Below are positions 30,501 to 42,823 of a DNA stretch of 64,000 bases, piece by piece (within the stretch, counting starts at the first letter, position 1; every line of letters starts with the position of its first letter). This DNA comes from Amyloporia xantha (lineage: Eukaryota; Basidiomycota; Agaricomycetes; Polyporales; Adustoporiaceae), in assembly GCA_036971615.1 (NCBI GenBank), contig JAYKKR010000006.1:806001-870000 (forward strand), written 5' to 3'. The position numbers and the translations under genes were made by a program. The notes beneath the pieces were generated by a model that saw only the letters and a program-made list of their open reading frames with translations, was not told the DNA's origin and did not search any database.

Positions 30501-32816
30501 GAGCGGCTCCTTAGCCCTCCTCGCGCGCTTCGGCGTCCCTCCGTCTTCTTCTCTATCTGCATCCACGGCCCGGCTCATAACCCCCTCCTCCCATCTGCCC
30601 ACCTGCCCAACATATCCCCGCACAGAAAGGACATTCTCGTCCCCTCCGGCGCCCCATCCGAGCGGCGCCTTCCCCACCGTCCTCTTCCTCTTCTCCCGCG
30701 TAGCCTTTCCCGGACAATCATCGTTGGCGCGCACGTCGCGTTCTCCTTCACCCTCGTCCCGCAATGCCTGCCCCTTCGTCCTCTGACTTCCACTTTTTGC
30801 AGGACGCCCACCGTTCTTCGCATTTGCACCCGGATCCGTATTCGTGTTTGTGGTAGCACCAGCAGGTGGGCCGTTCATTTTCATACCTGCTTCTTCCCTC
30901 TCCCTCTCCTTCTTCCGCTCCTCCACCCTTCTCTCCTCTGCCCTCCTCCTCATCCTTAACCTCGCGCTCGCCCGCCTGGCCCCAACCTCCGTCGTTCCCG
31001 TCTTCGCCCCCGCCTTATTCACGGCCGCGTCCGCATCCATCTCCCTCTCACCATCTCCACAAATCGCCCCACCCACACCGGCTACCGCCATCTTCGCCGC
31101 GGCGCCATTCTGTCCATCGCCAAGAGCGCTCCCAAAGGGCACACCTCGATCTACACTCTGATCTAGTTCGGGATGCACGGAGGCGTCCGAGTCCCCTGGT
31201 ATCGGGAGGGGTGATCTGGTGTTTCCTTGGGTGTCGACTTCGGTAGTGGCGGGGACGGGAGTACTCACAAGCGGGGAAGCGGGGATGGGGATTGAGGGAC
31301 CGGAAGTGCTAGTGACAATGCGAGCGCCGGTCAGAGCTGTGGTGGTATGAGCGATAGCCGGAGAGTGGGTACAGGTAGAACTGGTAGTTGGCGTGGGTAT
31401 GGGTGTGGGCGTAGATGCAGGCGGAGACGCAGGCACGAGCGGAGAAACGGAGACAGACGCAGAATTAGCCAGGCACACAGATGGACGCGACACGGTCATG
31501 CGAGGAACGCTCGTGCATTCCTCCTTCGTCTCCTCCCCTTCCCCATCTCTGGCGTACTCCCACTTTCCCTCATCTTCCCTTCCCTCCGAGCTCGTGATCC
31601 ACCCTGCGAGGGCGGGTCGCCTGTTATCTCTCCCAATCACACCTCCCTCCTCATATAGCTCCTTCCCTCCCCGCTCCTCCACCCACACCCACCGTTCCTC
31701 CGTCCTTTCATCCGCGACACTCCACACATTCATCATCCCTCCTGCCATCACCGTCCCTGTCCCTGTCCCTGTACCTATCCCCGTCCTCATCCCGAGTCCC
31801 AGTCCTGCGCGCTCTCCCTGCATACGTACACCCCCATTATGCCCACGCCCATCATCCTCGTCCTTGGCATCCGCACGCATATATGCACCTAAAAAACACA
31901 GCCGTCAGCATCTAGCACCTATCAGACACCAAAAGACTCAAAACTAACCTGTGCAATACCCACTCTCCTCCCCGACACCTTGTCCCTGCCTGCCGACGCC
32001 TCCTCTCACCTTCGTCAAATCTCTGGATGATATCAATGCCACAGGCCCACCCACTGCACCAGACCCTGCATACGCCGACCTCGCAGGCAACGACGCCAAC
32101 CCCACACTTGAACTAGGCATAGGGGGAGGAGCAAGTCCAGCAGACGATGACGACGACGACATGCCCCTGCGCATCCCACGCACGTCCGAGCGGAATGCGC
32201 GCACCATCCCCGCGGGAACGCCCGCGACGTGCGGCGGCGGGAGCGCCGTCCAACGTGCACCCGCGCTCTGGTTCTGGTTCTCCCATTGATACTGGCGCCG
32301 GCCCTGACTTTTATCGCCCCGCCTCCAGGTCGGGTGCGCGGGATCACGAGCGTCGTATTCCGTGTCGGTACGAGAGTATGGACCTACGCTGTGCGGACGG
32401 TGCGGATCTATGCTGGTGAATGGACCAGCGTCGTTAATGCTGCGCGTCGGCGGGGGCGGGCAGGCGTAGCGCGCCGTGCCTGCACCCATGCTTGTGTTCG
32501 TAGTCATACTGCTACAACTCGGGGTCGGACTAGTAGTCATACTCTGCAGCGGAGACGGCGTCGTCGGTGCGCTGGCTGGAAATCGAAACGAGGGCGTTGA
32601 AAATAAGGAAAACGCGGGGACTTGTTCGGGCAGAGGAGAAAATGTGCTGGTTGAGGAAGGGGAGGGAGAGGTCGCGCGCCGGCGTAGATGAGGGCGCATA
32701 GTCACGGGTGGGTGATTGAAAGGAGGGGGAGAGGATGTACGCATTGATAGCCGTAGAGTCATGTCGTGAGTCGGCCCTGTGGGTGTCGATGCAAAGTTCA
32801 GTCGTAAAAAGTGCAC
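27581..32816 (-). CDS. Large low-complexity protein with one C2H2 zinc finger
   Basis: Exon 1 (about 32816-31945) joins exon 2 at 31889 through an intron ending ttttttag (SGYCTG / AYMRADAKDED). Exon 2 is over 1000 codons of Pro/Thr/Ser/Ala/Gly-rich sequence with short repeats (GIGTGTGTGTV at about 31780-31750) and charged islands (RRRAEERRVEERKKERERE). Near its end is one finger, CPLCPRVFRLPNGLAIHLKW-H (about 28650-28590). An intron (about 28545-28501, gtgagc...gggtag) leads to GISRSGRTIARALEDAEARV, a probable short helix, and a Ser-rich tail; a further intron at about 27912-27838 precedes ARNLMYIAWDGL. The exact ATG and stop are uncertain (32759 is an alternative start). A lone finger and long disordered regions suggest a nuclear DNA- or RNA-associated protein, which is inference. 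Many antisense open frames here are composition artefacts. Confidence 0.65.
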
Positions 32817-33066
32817 TGATTACGCATGTATGCGACAGTATGAGTATATGCGCGAAGAGCTCGAGAGAAGACGCGTGCACACCTGGGACTACGGTCGTAT
32901 GAACAAGACCAACGCGTTTGGGCGGGGAACAGAGGCCTAAAATCGCGTCGTTGTTGACAGTACGGCGTTGAACACGACGGGTCCCAAGTCCTGCGGCTGA
33001 GCGGGTGGATGAGCATGGACAAGGCTGGGAGACGGACGCAGGAAGAGACACGTGAGGCCCAACTAG

Positions 33067-33447
33067 CTAGCTGATAGGGTGGTTAGATTCGACAAGTATA
33101 CCACAGCGGCGTCCCTGTGGATCAATCACACCTTGGACGACACGAAGTGCTTTGTCCCTGAGCTTCCCGTCGACGTGCGACGCGCCAAGACATTCGAAAA
33201 CAAATCGTTTCATGCAGCTTTCTCCAACGGCGGACAGCGGGTGTAGAATGCAGGAAGTGCCAGTTTTCAGTGGAGCCAGCAGGTCGTCGGACATAGGACG
33301 TTCGACATCGTACGTCGGCATCTTAGACGTCGTAGACGATTGATTTAGAAGCCATCCGGTGACAACATAGATCGCTGTGTCATCGAAGTCGTAGTGTGCT
33401 GTCCGCATTTTTGTGTATCCAGTAGCTATCACATATGTATCCTGCAT
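33067..33447 (-). other. Unidentified ORF, related to a decayed copy at 37.0-37.2 kb
   Basis: A 126-codon minus-strand frame with ATG at 33447 (MQDTYVIATGYTKMRTAHYD; later MPTYDVERPMSDDLLAPLK and ASHVDGKLRDKALRVVQG). No family recognised. Part of it recurs at the nucleotide level at about 37016-37200, where the frame is broken, which suggests a once mobile or duplicated unit lying on both sides of DUF6533-B. Confidence 0.4.
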
Positions 33448-34107
33448 TCACAGTTCAAACGTTCAATAAGCAAAGAATAACCAATGATTAATGAACAGCC
33501 GAGTCTGCAGCTCCACTTACCTCTCACTTCCGTTTGATTTCCGTCGTCTCATGTCTGCCAGAGATCGTCTCTCTTTGTCACATGGCAATGCGCAATCCTT
33601 CACGCTGTTCCTTCTTCTCCCATCTCACATGTCGAAACTTCCCTTCACCTCTCGTGGATCGTCGAGTGTCATCGACTCATCGTGCTCATGAACCTGGCGC
33701 ACGTCGAACCGTCGATCATGCATCATGCAGGATAGCTCAGAAACTGTCGGTATTGATGTAGGTGCCCCCGTCGATCCCATGTCCGGCGGTATTCATATAC
33801 ACCCCGAAGAGTAACAAGCAGCACAAGTCCCGCGGTGACCGCAGCCGGGTCTGAAGAGGTTTCTCATATGACTCGGAATGTCTCGAGCCAATCATTATCG
33901 TGGGCAACAAACGCCCACAAGATGAAGATAGGCGCTCGTTCGATCCTTGCGATATTGCTTCAACTTCAAGCCTTCAAGTTCATACATGCAAATCCATAAA
34001 TCCACATCTGCTATCAGCGTTTATACATATGGCCAAACTGTACGGCGATCTAAAGAAAAACCTTCACCGTTCGTATAGGCCCATGATAGACCCAGCAAGG
34101 TTACGCA
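33448..34107. other. No gene recognised
   Basis: Only short frames; it contains the 3' flank of DUF6533-B. No repeat or RNA gene seen. Confidence 0.4.
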
Positions 34108-35843
34108 TTATTTCGTCAACCCTGCAAGAGTCTTTGGCTCCGAGTCTAACGAGCGTAGCTCATAGTCATCCAAACCTATGCCTATGACAGTCGAACCGCT
34201 CAGGGTATCTCCCGCTGTTGGAATGAAGTCGGCTGTGCGGTTGGACCGCACAATGGGGAGAGAATTTAGCTGCGATGCATTGACCTCACGCAGATCTAAC
34301 GCGAGGCGGGATAGCAGGATGGAGGTCAAGCTGTAGGAAGGAGCCGGGAAGCCCGAGTTAGGAATCGTTGTGTCCAGTCCTCGATTTGTCGCGCGAATCG
34401 TCCACTTACATTGCACTCCACATAGTCCACACTTCGATGAACTGCGAGTTCAGGTTGCCGTTATTAGCTAGCGAATGGAAAACAATAGAAATACCCTCAC
34501 TTCCGCAAGGTGACCTGTGCCAATACCGATAACATTGACAAAGCAAAGAAGGCTGAAACGACGTGAAGTATATCTACACAGAACATGATTGATTTTAGAT
34601 CGCTCACCCGAAACACAATGCCGCTGCAGAAAGTTGCGTCATGTCAATGTGGTCTGGAGTCGAACAGAATATGTTGTATACGCACTGTCTTTCAACAATA
34701 CTTTCCTCAGGATGGCACCCACACCAACCATCAAATTTGCTGGATAATTGCGGCGCATGGTCTTCATGCAGGTTAAAGCCAACACCAGACCGTCGGACAC
34801 AACGGAGGCTCCTCTCGCAACCATCATGACTATAATGCAACGTTAGAATCCTGACGTAGCCTAACGCGATATATAATACACTATGAGTGTAATACGCACG
34901 ACTGCGGACGTCATCAGAAGCCAGTCCACAAGAATCCAATTGCGGGTACGTACTTTTCGTAAGATAGCCTGTCACCCATGATCGCGATCGAGCATATTTT
35001 GAACATCGTTAACGTCTTCAATGACTCATATTCAGGCTGAGATTTGGTAAAGATGTACTAGCAAATAACTTGATTGTCAGACTGGTCCGTGCGGGTTGAA
35101 TGTCCACTTACGATCAGTAAGCAGGGGTGGACCAAGCCTGTGAACAGCACCGCGCAAAAGAGCCATGCGTTCCTGCCAAACATCGCATAGACACGCAGAG
35201 CCGCGAAGACTGTTCGTGCATCGCCAGTGGTTGACCGGTGAGTGGCCGCGATCGAAACAATCAGTTGAGAGCTTACTGGCGCCGCTGAGTACGACGATCA
35301 CATCCAGGATCATTTGCATCCGTTCAAGCACCCCACAACTAAAGGCGAGTACATTGATAAGTACTGTAACGGATGAAAACGAATCATAGATACCGCACCT
35401 CTGTCCGGTATCAGATCGTGTTTTACAAGCGGACGTTCAGACGATTGGGAGGAAATGGTCGGCTTGCTTACCATGTTGGACTGCCAACTTGACCAGGTCG
35501 TTCTAGTCAACAGTATAAGAACCACGTTGGCCATGATGGAGTACCTCCACGCGTAGAATAGTGCCGTCGCGAAGGTTGCTTTTCCCTTCCAGATGTACTG
35601 AATTTCACGGTCGAGCGTCATGAGGTAGTCATAACAGCACAAGGCTGGGGGCATCGGTGTACACATCAGCGAGGCGCTGAAGTGTGGGACTCGAGGAACT
35701 CATACTCGCGATAGAGAAGTAGCAGTAATTTTCAAAGAATAAGTAGTATTTGGCACTCCTGTGTATACACTCATCAGTACAGAGCAGTGAGGTGGCGGCG
35801 AGAGCGATGCTCACAATACAGCCTTTGCTTCTGTGAGTACCAT
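34108..35843 (-). CDS. DUF6533 multi-pass membrane protein, copy B
   Basis: The first exon is short (ATG 35843, MVLTEAKAVL, then gtgagc). Exon 2 gives YLFFENYCYFSIA. The DUF6533 exon follows: ALCCYDYLMTLDREIQYIWK and AWRYSIMANVVLILLTR (35650-35500). Later exons encode IVERMQMILDVIVVLSGAS (about 35340-35275), FAALRVYAMFGRNAWLFCAV then LFTGLVHPCLLI (about 35215-35110), VARGASVVSDGLVLALTCMK (34825-34765) and LTSILLSRLALDLREVNASQ (34335-34275), with the tail ending at 34108. The order of exons is the same as in copies A, E, G and H, and it shares their SDGLVLALTxMKT loop. No stop was seen inside the conserved exons. Confidence 0.8.
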
Positions 35844-37015
35844 TGCAGCAGTACCTAGAGCACTTTAGAGACCACGATCCTGACCCAGACATGCAGGAGC
35901 ATTTATAGTACACTCATATCGCATGGCGATCACGTCAAATACGAGGAAAGCTCAGCCTGTGACAACAAATTTGCTTCTATGCGGTTTCCATTCGAAACCG
36001 AATGATCATAATCTTTGGTCTGGGAAGATGAATATCAGTGATTGCTGCTAAAAATGTAATGTTGTCAACATATCTTTCTATAGTATCGTCGAAAGAACAG
36101 CTCAAGATTCAGAAACATGGTTTGCTCACCAAGCGATTGTACCATGCTGGCACCCTAAGACGCACGAGAGTTGAGTTACTAATACTGCTCGTCGTCGTAC
36201 ACTACGAACGTAACATAACTATTCCTAGCCGGAGGCGCTTCATAGTCCTTGACTCCTTGGGAATGAACAAAGCACGATTGGCATAAGCGTAACTCGATCC
36301 ATTGACCTATCAGGATATGGGAAGATAGCCGCATGAAGGCAAAGTTGGAGACTATTCGCGGTGACATCCTCCATGATAATGTGAAAGCATCGCATTGAAC
36401 AGTAATGGTAGATAGCGAATTACCCAAAGTACTTACACCTTTCACAACGTGCCTGACGCCGTGACATGCAGTATCTCTTCTTGCCTCTCATCTGATTTTG
36501 ATTTTGAAGGCGGTGTGGAAAGTTCGCGATTGATGGTAGCTTTGCTCTTCGTAAGATACAGATCGTAGAATCTAGATGCAACGCGCACTAATGGGGGAGC
36601 AAGTTGTTTAATTTATCTTGCGAGTGATCAAAAAGCAGTTTTCCTGGGTCAAAATCCACTTACACGCGGGGTCGAGTTAATCCTGCTTCCAGTTCCCCAT
36701 CTATGTACCAATGACACAGAAGCTCCTGAGTGACATGCGTGTCTGACCAGCATATGAGAGTATTCTGAGGACCTCGGCGACATGTCCAGATTTCTTTTCA
36801 TCTGATGTATCGAGTCCTCAACATCTAGCCTTACATGCGAGGGATTGCATGGGCATGAGCAAGACCCGGAGCTCATATAGCACTGCAGAAACAGAAGAAC
36901 CCGGAGATGGGACGCGGGCTGAAAAGACACACGAGGCCCCATGTGATGTAGATGGCTAAGTCTCAGAGAGGTTGACGTGTTACATAGATCAGAAAAAGAC
37001 GTCATTCACATGTAC
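35844..37015. other. Intergenic, no gene recognised
   Basis: Short frames on both strands without recognisable domains. It includes the promoter side of DUF6533-B. Confidence 0.4.
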
Positions 37016-37200
37016 ACTCCCGCCTATGCTTCCCATTGGCGTGCGACACGAAGAAATTCGAGAGAGCCTGTGAGCTCTGGCTGTCCCTAGCGGCGAATGA
37101 CAAGAGGAATTGCATTCAGTGAATGCAGAACACCAGCAAATCGTTAGAAGTAGGACATTCGACGAGGTACGTTGACACCTTCAAGTTTGCCGCCGATATC
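37016..37200 (-). pseudogene. Decayed copy of the 33.1-33.4 kb ORF
   Basis: On the minus strand the run ACGTAC-TCGTCGAA-GTCCTA, and further on TTTCTTCGTGTCGCACG then GGGAAGC, parallel the ORF at 33067-33447, but stops interrupt every frame. Homology is judged by eye and is moderate. It lies just outside the long-inverted-repeat element. Confidence 0.35.
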
Positions 37201-37207
37201 GCCATAT

Positions 37208-39023
37208 ATTGTCGGAAGTTTCCTGCGTCAATTGCAATCTCGAAATATTGCGATAACATTGAGTGACATTGTGACACATTTTGAGCACGAATTTCCATTA
37301 CAATTGCCTTATAAAGTCATCACGGTCATTACAATGGCATTGCAACACCTCGACCTCACGTGCACCCAGGCTAATTAGCCCGGCATACCCCCCCGGGATT
37401 GCCGGGCTAACTAGCCTCGAAAGTCAAATACCCTATAGTTGCCAATAAAGCGAGCAGTAAAGGCGGGCTTGCCTAATACAACAAGTCTGCTTATCTCACT
37501 GTTATCTAGTGCACCGCTGATAACGATGAGTACACCGTGCGTCCAGCGCCAGATCACCGAACGCATCGGGATCTCCCGCGTGACGCGGCGCGCCTGCGCG
37601 CCCAATGCGTCGGCGCCGCCGCCGCCGCCGATGAGCACGAGAATTGGCTCTCACTCCGTCAATATATTGTGTATTTAGTTCAAAATTTCACTGATAGTAA
37701 TAGGATTGTTTTGGATTATATATGTAATGTATGAATGAATACTTTGATGCTCAAATGGAAGGATTTTGATTTCTCTCAAATAGACAATTATCACCCTCCC
37801 TGGCTGGCAGTATTATCAATGAGCTCATAAAGCACCACATTTCATGTACTACAGTGCTCTGCTTAATGCTATTTGGCACCTGTCTATTTGTGAAACTTGA
37901 TTAGTTTGGGTACATTCAGTCAAATATTGCTATTTCACACTTTCTATATTTCATGTACCTTCTGGTGCCTCAGATATTGATATGCAAAGGGATTAATGCT
38001 TTATATAGGTAATATTTGTTTGTGGCACTGTAAGACGACAGGGGATAGAAGACACCGAAAGCAACAGCACCTCGTTCGGCGAACCGCCGTCCAGCCAATC
38101 AGGATACGCGCTTGCCTAGTGATCGAGTTGAGTGCAAATATGCGCGCCACTGTAACCTTCGGGTCCATTTTGCGCACTGCATAAGCAATCATGCACTGGT
38201 CTCTATACAGCTTGGTAGATAAATACATAGTATACATAGAATTATTTGTGCTAGAACTTCTTTGCTCAATCTCCCTCTATGTATTGAAATATGTGTGTTA
38301 CATACACTGTGGCATACATTAGATTTTGTTAAAATACCTTTGTATGGGGACTATGTAGAAACAAGTATGTCCACAAATATACTTCAAATACACTCAATAA
38401 GGCATAGGAGATAGTCAATCAATTAAAGCTCAGTTCACAGTGAGCACAACAGCTTCAGCCCCATTGCAAAATAAATTACATTCTATTCCTTCCATTTGAA
38501 CCTCAAAGTATTCATTTATACATGGCATATATAACTCAAAACAATCCTATTCCTATCAGTGAAATTTTGAACTAAATACACAATATATTGATGAAGCTAG
38601 AGCCAATTCTCGTGCTCATCGTTTGCGGCGGCGCCGACGCATTGGGTGCGCAGGCGCGCCGCGTCACGCGGGAGATCCCGATGCGTTCGGTGATCTGGCG
38701 CTGGACGCACGGTGTACTCATCGTGATCAGCGATGCCGACGATATCTAGGGAGATAAGGGGACTTATTGTATTAGGCAAGCCCGCCTTTACTGCCCGCTT
38801 TATTGGCAACTACAGGGTATTTGACTTTCGAGGCTAGCTAGCCCGGCAATCCCGGGGGGGTATGCCGGGCTAATTAGCCTGGGTGCACGTGAGGTCGAGG
38901 TGCATTGCAATGGCATTGCAACGGCGTCACAGTGATTGTGATGAATTGCAATCGAGCCGAAAACGCTTAGACGTTGAGTGCCATTACAAACCATTGCAAA
39001 CCGGTCTGGAAATCTCCGACAAT
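37208..39023. mobile_element. Long terminal-inverted-repeat (foldback-like) element
   Basis: Arms of about 425-430 bp (about 37341-37765 and 38488-38920) are near-perfect reverse complements. Each carries GGCTAATTAGCCCGGCATA next to its own internal mirror (TGCCGGGCTAACTAGCC) and a GC-rich core (gcgtcacgcgggagatc). Weaker similarity runs outward to ATTGTCGGA-like ends at 37208 and 39023. The centre (37766-38487) is AT-rich with no transposase. I could not identify a clear target duplication, so the outer limits are provisional. It is probably a non-autonomous DNA transposon. Confidence 0.75.
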
Positions 39024-39279
39024 GTGCTTGCACATCTATATAAATAATATATATAATTATCTCCGCTGTTACCTGGGTAAAGGATCCAATTGGCCTCAGT
39101 GTTGGATGCTACAAGGCTACAGTAGTACGGATAAAGGGTCCCTTTCACCTCTCTATCCAATAACCAGCATTATATGGCCTAGCCGGGGAAAAGGGGGGGC
39201 CGTCGACGCAGTGGCCGAACCTGAGTCTAACTTACGCTAGCACTTCACCAAGCTCTAGTGACCTCGCGCTGAAGCAGTT

Positions 39280-39570
39280 CCGGGAGGACGGCGGTCGGGA
39301 CAAGTGCAAGGACATGCCCCTCGTCGTCTTCTCCGGCGCCAGCTCCGTCGGCCAATTCGGTACGCCCCCCATTCATAACATTCCGCGCGCTGACGGGCGC
39401 CACCGGCCTGTTGCCAGTGATTCAATTGGCCCGGCTCTCCGCTTCCACTCCATCATCATCTTTGCCTCTTTGCACAACGCCGCTTGCCTCAAAGAGCCCG
39501 ACCGTCGACCGCTATCCTTTGCTTGACGGTCGCCGGTGCCGCCCAGGGTCGTGTACGACATCGTCTCGTC
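39280..39570 (+). pseudogene. Fragment of a medium-chain oxidoreductase gene
   Basis: The plus strand encodes KDMPLVVFSGASSVGQF (39305-39359), then after a probable intron LPVIQLARLS and ASLHNAACLK (39408-39495). These match the nucleotide-binding part of the intact reductase at 53.1-54.4 kb (KPFVLFGGASSVGQY; ASLHNAAYLKELGATHV). Frames shift within the second block, and both ends of the gene are missing. It is a decayed, GC-rich fragment next to the foldback element. Confidence 0.75.
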
Positions 39571-39684
39571 GTCTAGGCAAAATTAAACATGCATATGAAT
39601 TTCTACTACAATTCTGGTTGTTGATCGCATTAAAGCCCTTCCTTATAAGTTAATTACTGACGTGCACATTACCAAGATGAAGAG

Positions 39685-41274
39685 CTATTCAAAAACGTCA
39701 TTTTCCTGTACAATTTCACCACTAGTGAAGGCCACATCTGTGATCGTGAATGATCTGGATACAGCACTTGATTCTCCCCTAGGATGAACGACCTCACGGA
39801 GATCTAATACCAAGCGTGAGAGAAGCACAGAGTGGAGTCTGACAAGTTGTTCAGAGGCTATTGTGGAATTTTTCAGAGTACGTCGAGACTCACGTCGCCG
39901 TCCAGGTCGATATGGCTTCAACAAGCTTGCATGCACGGGACATTCATGTCAGCTCACATAGGCTGAGCCTTGTACATATGTACCACTTACCGTTATGTTT
40001 GCAAGTGCTAAACCCACACCGATGACATTCAAAAGAAGGAGGCAGCTGCAAGTATTATCAGAAATATCTCGATGCAATATATCACAGTCGAGCTTACCCA
40101 AAATAAACGGCAGCTGAGATGTGAGAGGATCATGCCCATGAGGTAGAAGATGCACGGAGAATATACGACGTACTGTTCCTTCTGAGGACTAGTAACAAGC
40201 GAACATTTGAGTTAGTATGAGCAGCAGCACTCCTGATATACCGAGTTTGTGACCAAGTAAGAAACACAACGAGCCCGTCAAACACGATGGATGAGGCTCT
40301 TGCGCCAATCACCCCTGTGACATATGAATGAGGTCGGTGTGAATTCACAAAGTATATCAGGATTTGAGTAAACGTACATCTAAAATAATCAGAATTAGCA
40401 GCTATTGCAGCTTGTGGGAAAAATAGACATGTTTTACGGTACCTGTTAGATACAAGAGGTGCGTCGATGTCACAAGCCTGATATTCTGGTGTTACAACTT
40501 GAAGCACGGGTGACGATATGACGAAGGTGTACTTGGACAACCGATTGGCGCAGTTTCAATTTTTGACAATGCTTCCCGGTAAGATAGATGCATACTCACA
40601 GTGTTGATAGCTGGATTTATTAATCCTAGACAAAGCACGACCGCATACAACAATTTGCGCTGACCACAGACGGCGTAAACTCGTATTGCTGCGAAAACTA
40701 TTCCCTCCGGCAACATCAGACATAAACCATGCCTGGATGACGATCACACGCACATGCAGAGGTGATCAGAAAGAAGACATAACTTGCCATTTCGGTTCTG
40801 ATCAGAATGACACATCTGGACCAAAATAATCTCTATAAGTCACGAAGGATGCAATTGTCCAATCTAACCTCTGGAGGAAATTGAGTAAGAAGAACAGTAG
40901 AGTAGGGAATGCCGTACTTCAGAAGATTGCGAGTGTGATGGTATATACGCCAGCGCGATGAACACCATGTTGATTAATACCGGATATCGCAAGGCAAAGA
41001 AGAGCGCATTGGCGAGGGACCACTTTCCTGGCCAGACCAATCTGATTTCGCGGTCTATTGTCAAGCAGTAATCGTAGCAACATGCCACTGATAATAAAAA
41101 AGAGTTAGTGAATGCTCGCAGTATATCGATAGCACTCAACCTCCTGCAGCAAAGTATAAATAATTCTCTAGGTAGCTGAAATTTTGTGAGATGTTGTGTG
41201 TCAGTATCCGGTGAGTAGACGATATCACGAACTACGTACTCCTGCTCAAGTGCGACAGTCGGCGTGGCTGACAT
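39685..41274 (-). CDS. DUF6533 multi-pass membrane protein, copy C
   Basis: ATG at 41274 (MSATPTVALEQE, then gtacgt). Exon 2 has YLENYLYFAAGG. The signature exon reads ACCYDYCLTIDREIRLVWPG and ALRYPVLINMVFIALAYIPS (41085-40930). Later pieces are FAAIRVYAVCGQRKLLYAVV and LCLGLINPAINT (40700-40600), GVIGARASSIVFDGLVVFLT (40310-40250) and SVLLSRLVLDLREVVHPRGE (39835-39780), ending at 39685. The third intracellular-like segment has FDGLVVFLTW in place of the SDGLVLALTxMKT of most copies, so C and D form a second type. No internal stop was noticed in the conserved exons; several intron borders are uncertain. Confidence 0.78.
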
Positions 41275-42812
41275 TAGTGGTGCTCTCGAAAGATGCAATC
41301 AAGTGACTTCGATGTACCTACGTTTCCTGCCTGCCCAGATATATAGTGTTCAACAGAAAGTGAATTTATGTGCCGAAGCGGCTCTGACATCAGCGGCCCA
41401 CGATCTCACTAATGTAACAACCACAAGCCACTTACCACAAGAATGCTCAAGCATGTCAATTACGACAGGCACTGTCGCGTTTTAGACTCCACGGCCTTAT
41501 TGGAGTCGGTTGCATAGGCGCTCGCCTGTAAACCGCCAATTGGATTGCGAAACAACAGATGCAGCGAAGATCAGTCAATGCGATGTCAGTGTCTAGGAGC
41601 TGACAGTTCTTCCATGCAGGTTGAAATGTCACTGTATGTATTTCGAAGAGAAATGACGAGAGGATCCAAAAGCTGAGACATCATGTCGTATGGTCTCCCC
41701 TCCCCTTTGATAGAACATAATAATTTTTCACTGGAAGACAATGATATCAGGATGTTGATATGAAATTTCAACTTAGGCTGTGCAACTCATCCTGTGCAGC
41801 GCCACAGCGGACGCGATATCAATTAGCAACTAGACACCTGATCGTTCTTATCTGCGGCAGTTGTAATAATGAGTCCGCACATCACGAATGCACCGAACAG
41901 CTCATAGCCGCGTCCGCTCCATATCCAATACCAAGCACTTGAAACATGATGGGCGGATGACAGCGTGAGGCTTCATACATCTAGCCCGGATTCGAGATGT
42001 AGCTTCCACAAAATAGAAATCTTCTATTGCTTAGGAAGCAATGGGGAAAGTCAAGAGTGTCCTAATTGTGTGATCCGGGAAGCGTCGGTGGATAGCTATA
42101 GGCATCCACACTGCAAGTAACCACAATCAAACATTCCTTTGAGTGCCTCCACTGGACGAACATGTCGCTACCTGCCGTAGTGACATGAGACGACTGAAAT
42201 TGGTATGAGGGTTAAACCGGAGATATCGTCTTACTTCTGTGCAAATGCTGATATGAAGGGCCACGGAACGGAGAGATATGAACAAGCTTACATTGTTCAA
42301 AGCCAAAACACTTTAACGCATAACAAGCATAGCTATGGGACAAGAAGGATCGCGCTGACAATCATGGGGCTGTGTCCACGTACGGGCAAGTTCTCGGAGA
42401 CTATCTTTCAACTATGCTTGAACTCACGATGTCCCGTCGCCAGAATGCGTACCGCCACCTGTGCTTTAAAATATTGTGTCGATATACAGACAGTCCAGTA
42501 CATACATTCCAGGATCGCGAGCGGGTGACTTGAGCAGTAGTAATGAAAAACGGCGACTCGGAGCAGGTAGGAGACTGCTCTGCGCCGGAGCCACAGGTCG
42601 GTCACTTTTTCGGCGGCGAAAAGCGACAACCTAGAGTAGCAGATACGAACGGACGACAGACAACCATAGGCTGACAAAGCTATGCCATTGTGAAGCAGGT
42701 GTGGCGCGGGGTCAAGCTCAAGCCTCAAGCTTCAAGCTTCAAGATCTGTCCAGACACATCGAGAGAGTGACCACTGAGTGACCGTGTAGTTTGAAGATCA
42801 CGTGCAGCGTAC
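41275..42812. other. Intergenic with a short AAGCTTC repeat
   Basis: No gene recognised. At 42714-42745 a small repeat of caagcttcaag units occurs. The right end is the target site of the Mutator-like element. Confidence 0.4.
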
Positions 42813-42823
42813 CTCCAACTTAG

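Noticed and set aside
29256..31947. Several Arg-, Gly- or Ser-rich plus-strand ORFs of 90-185 codons
   Set aside because: All lie antisense to the low-complexity C2H2 gene, with no start context or splice signals; they are shadows of skewed composition.
37190..39040. A 9-bp or TA target duplication for the foldback element
   Set aside because: Flanking bases at the provisional ends (..cgccat and gtgctt..) do not match at any length tried.
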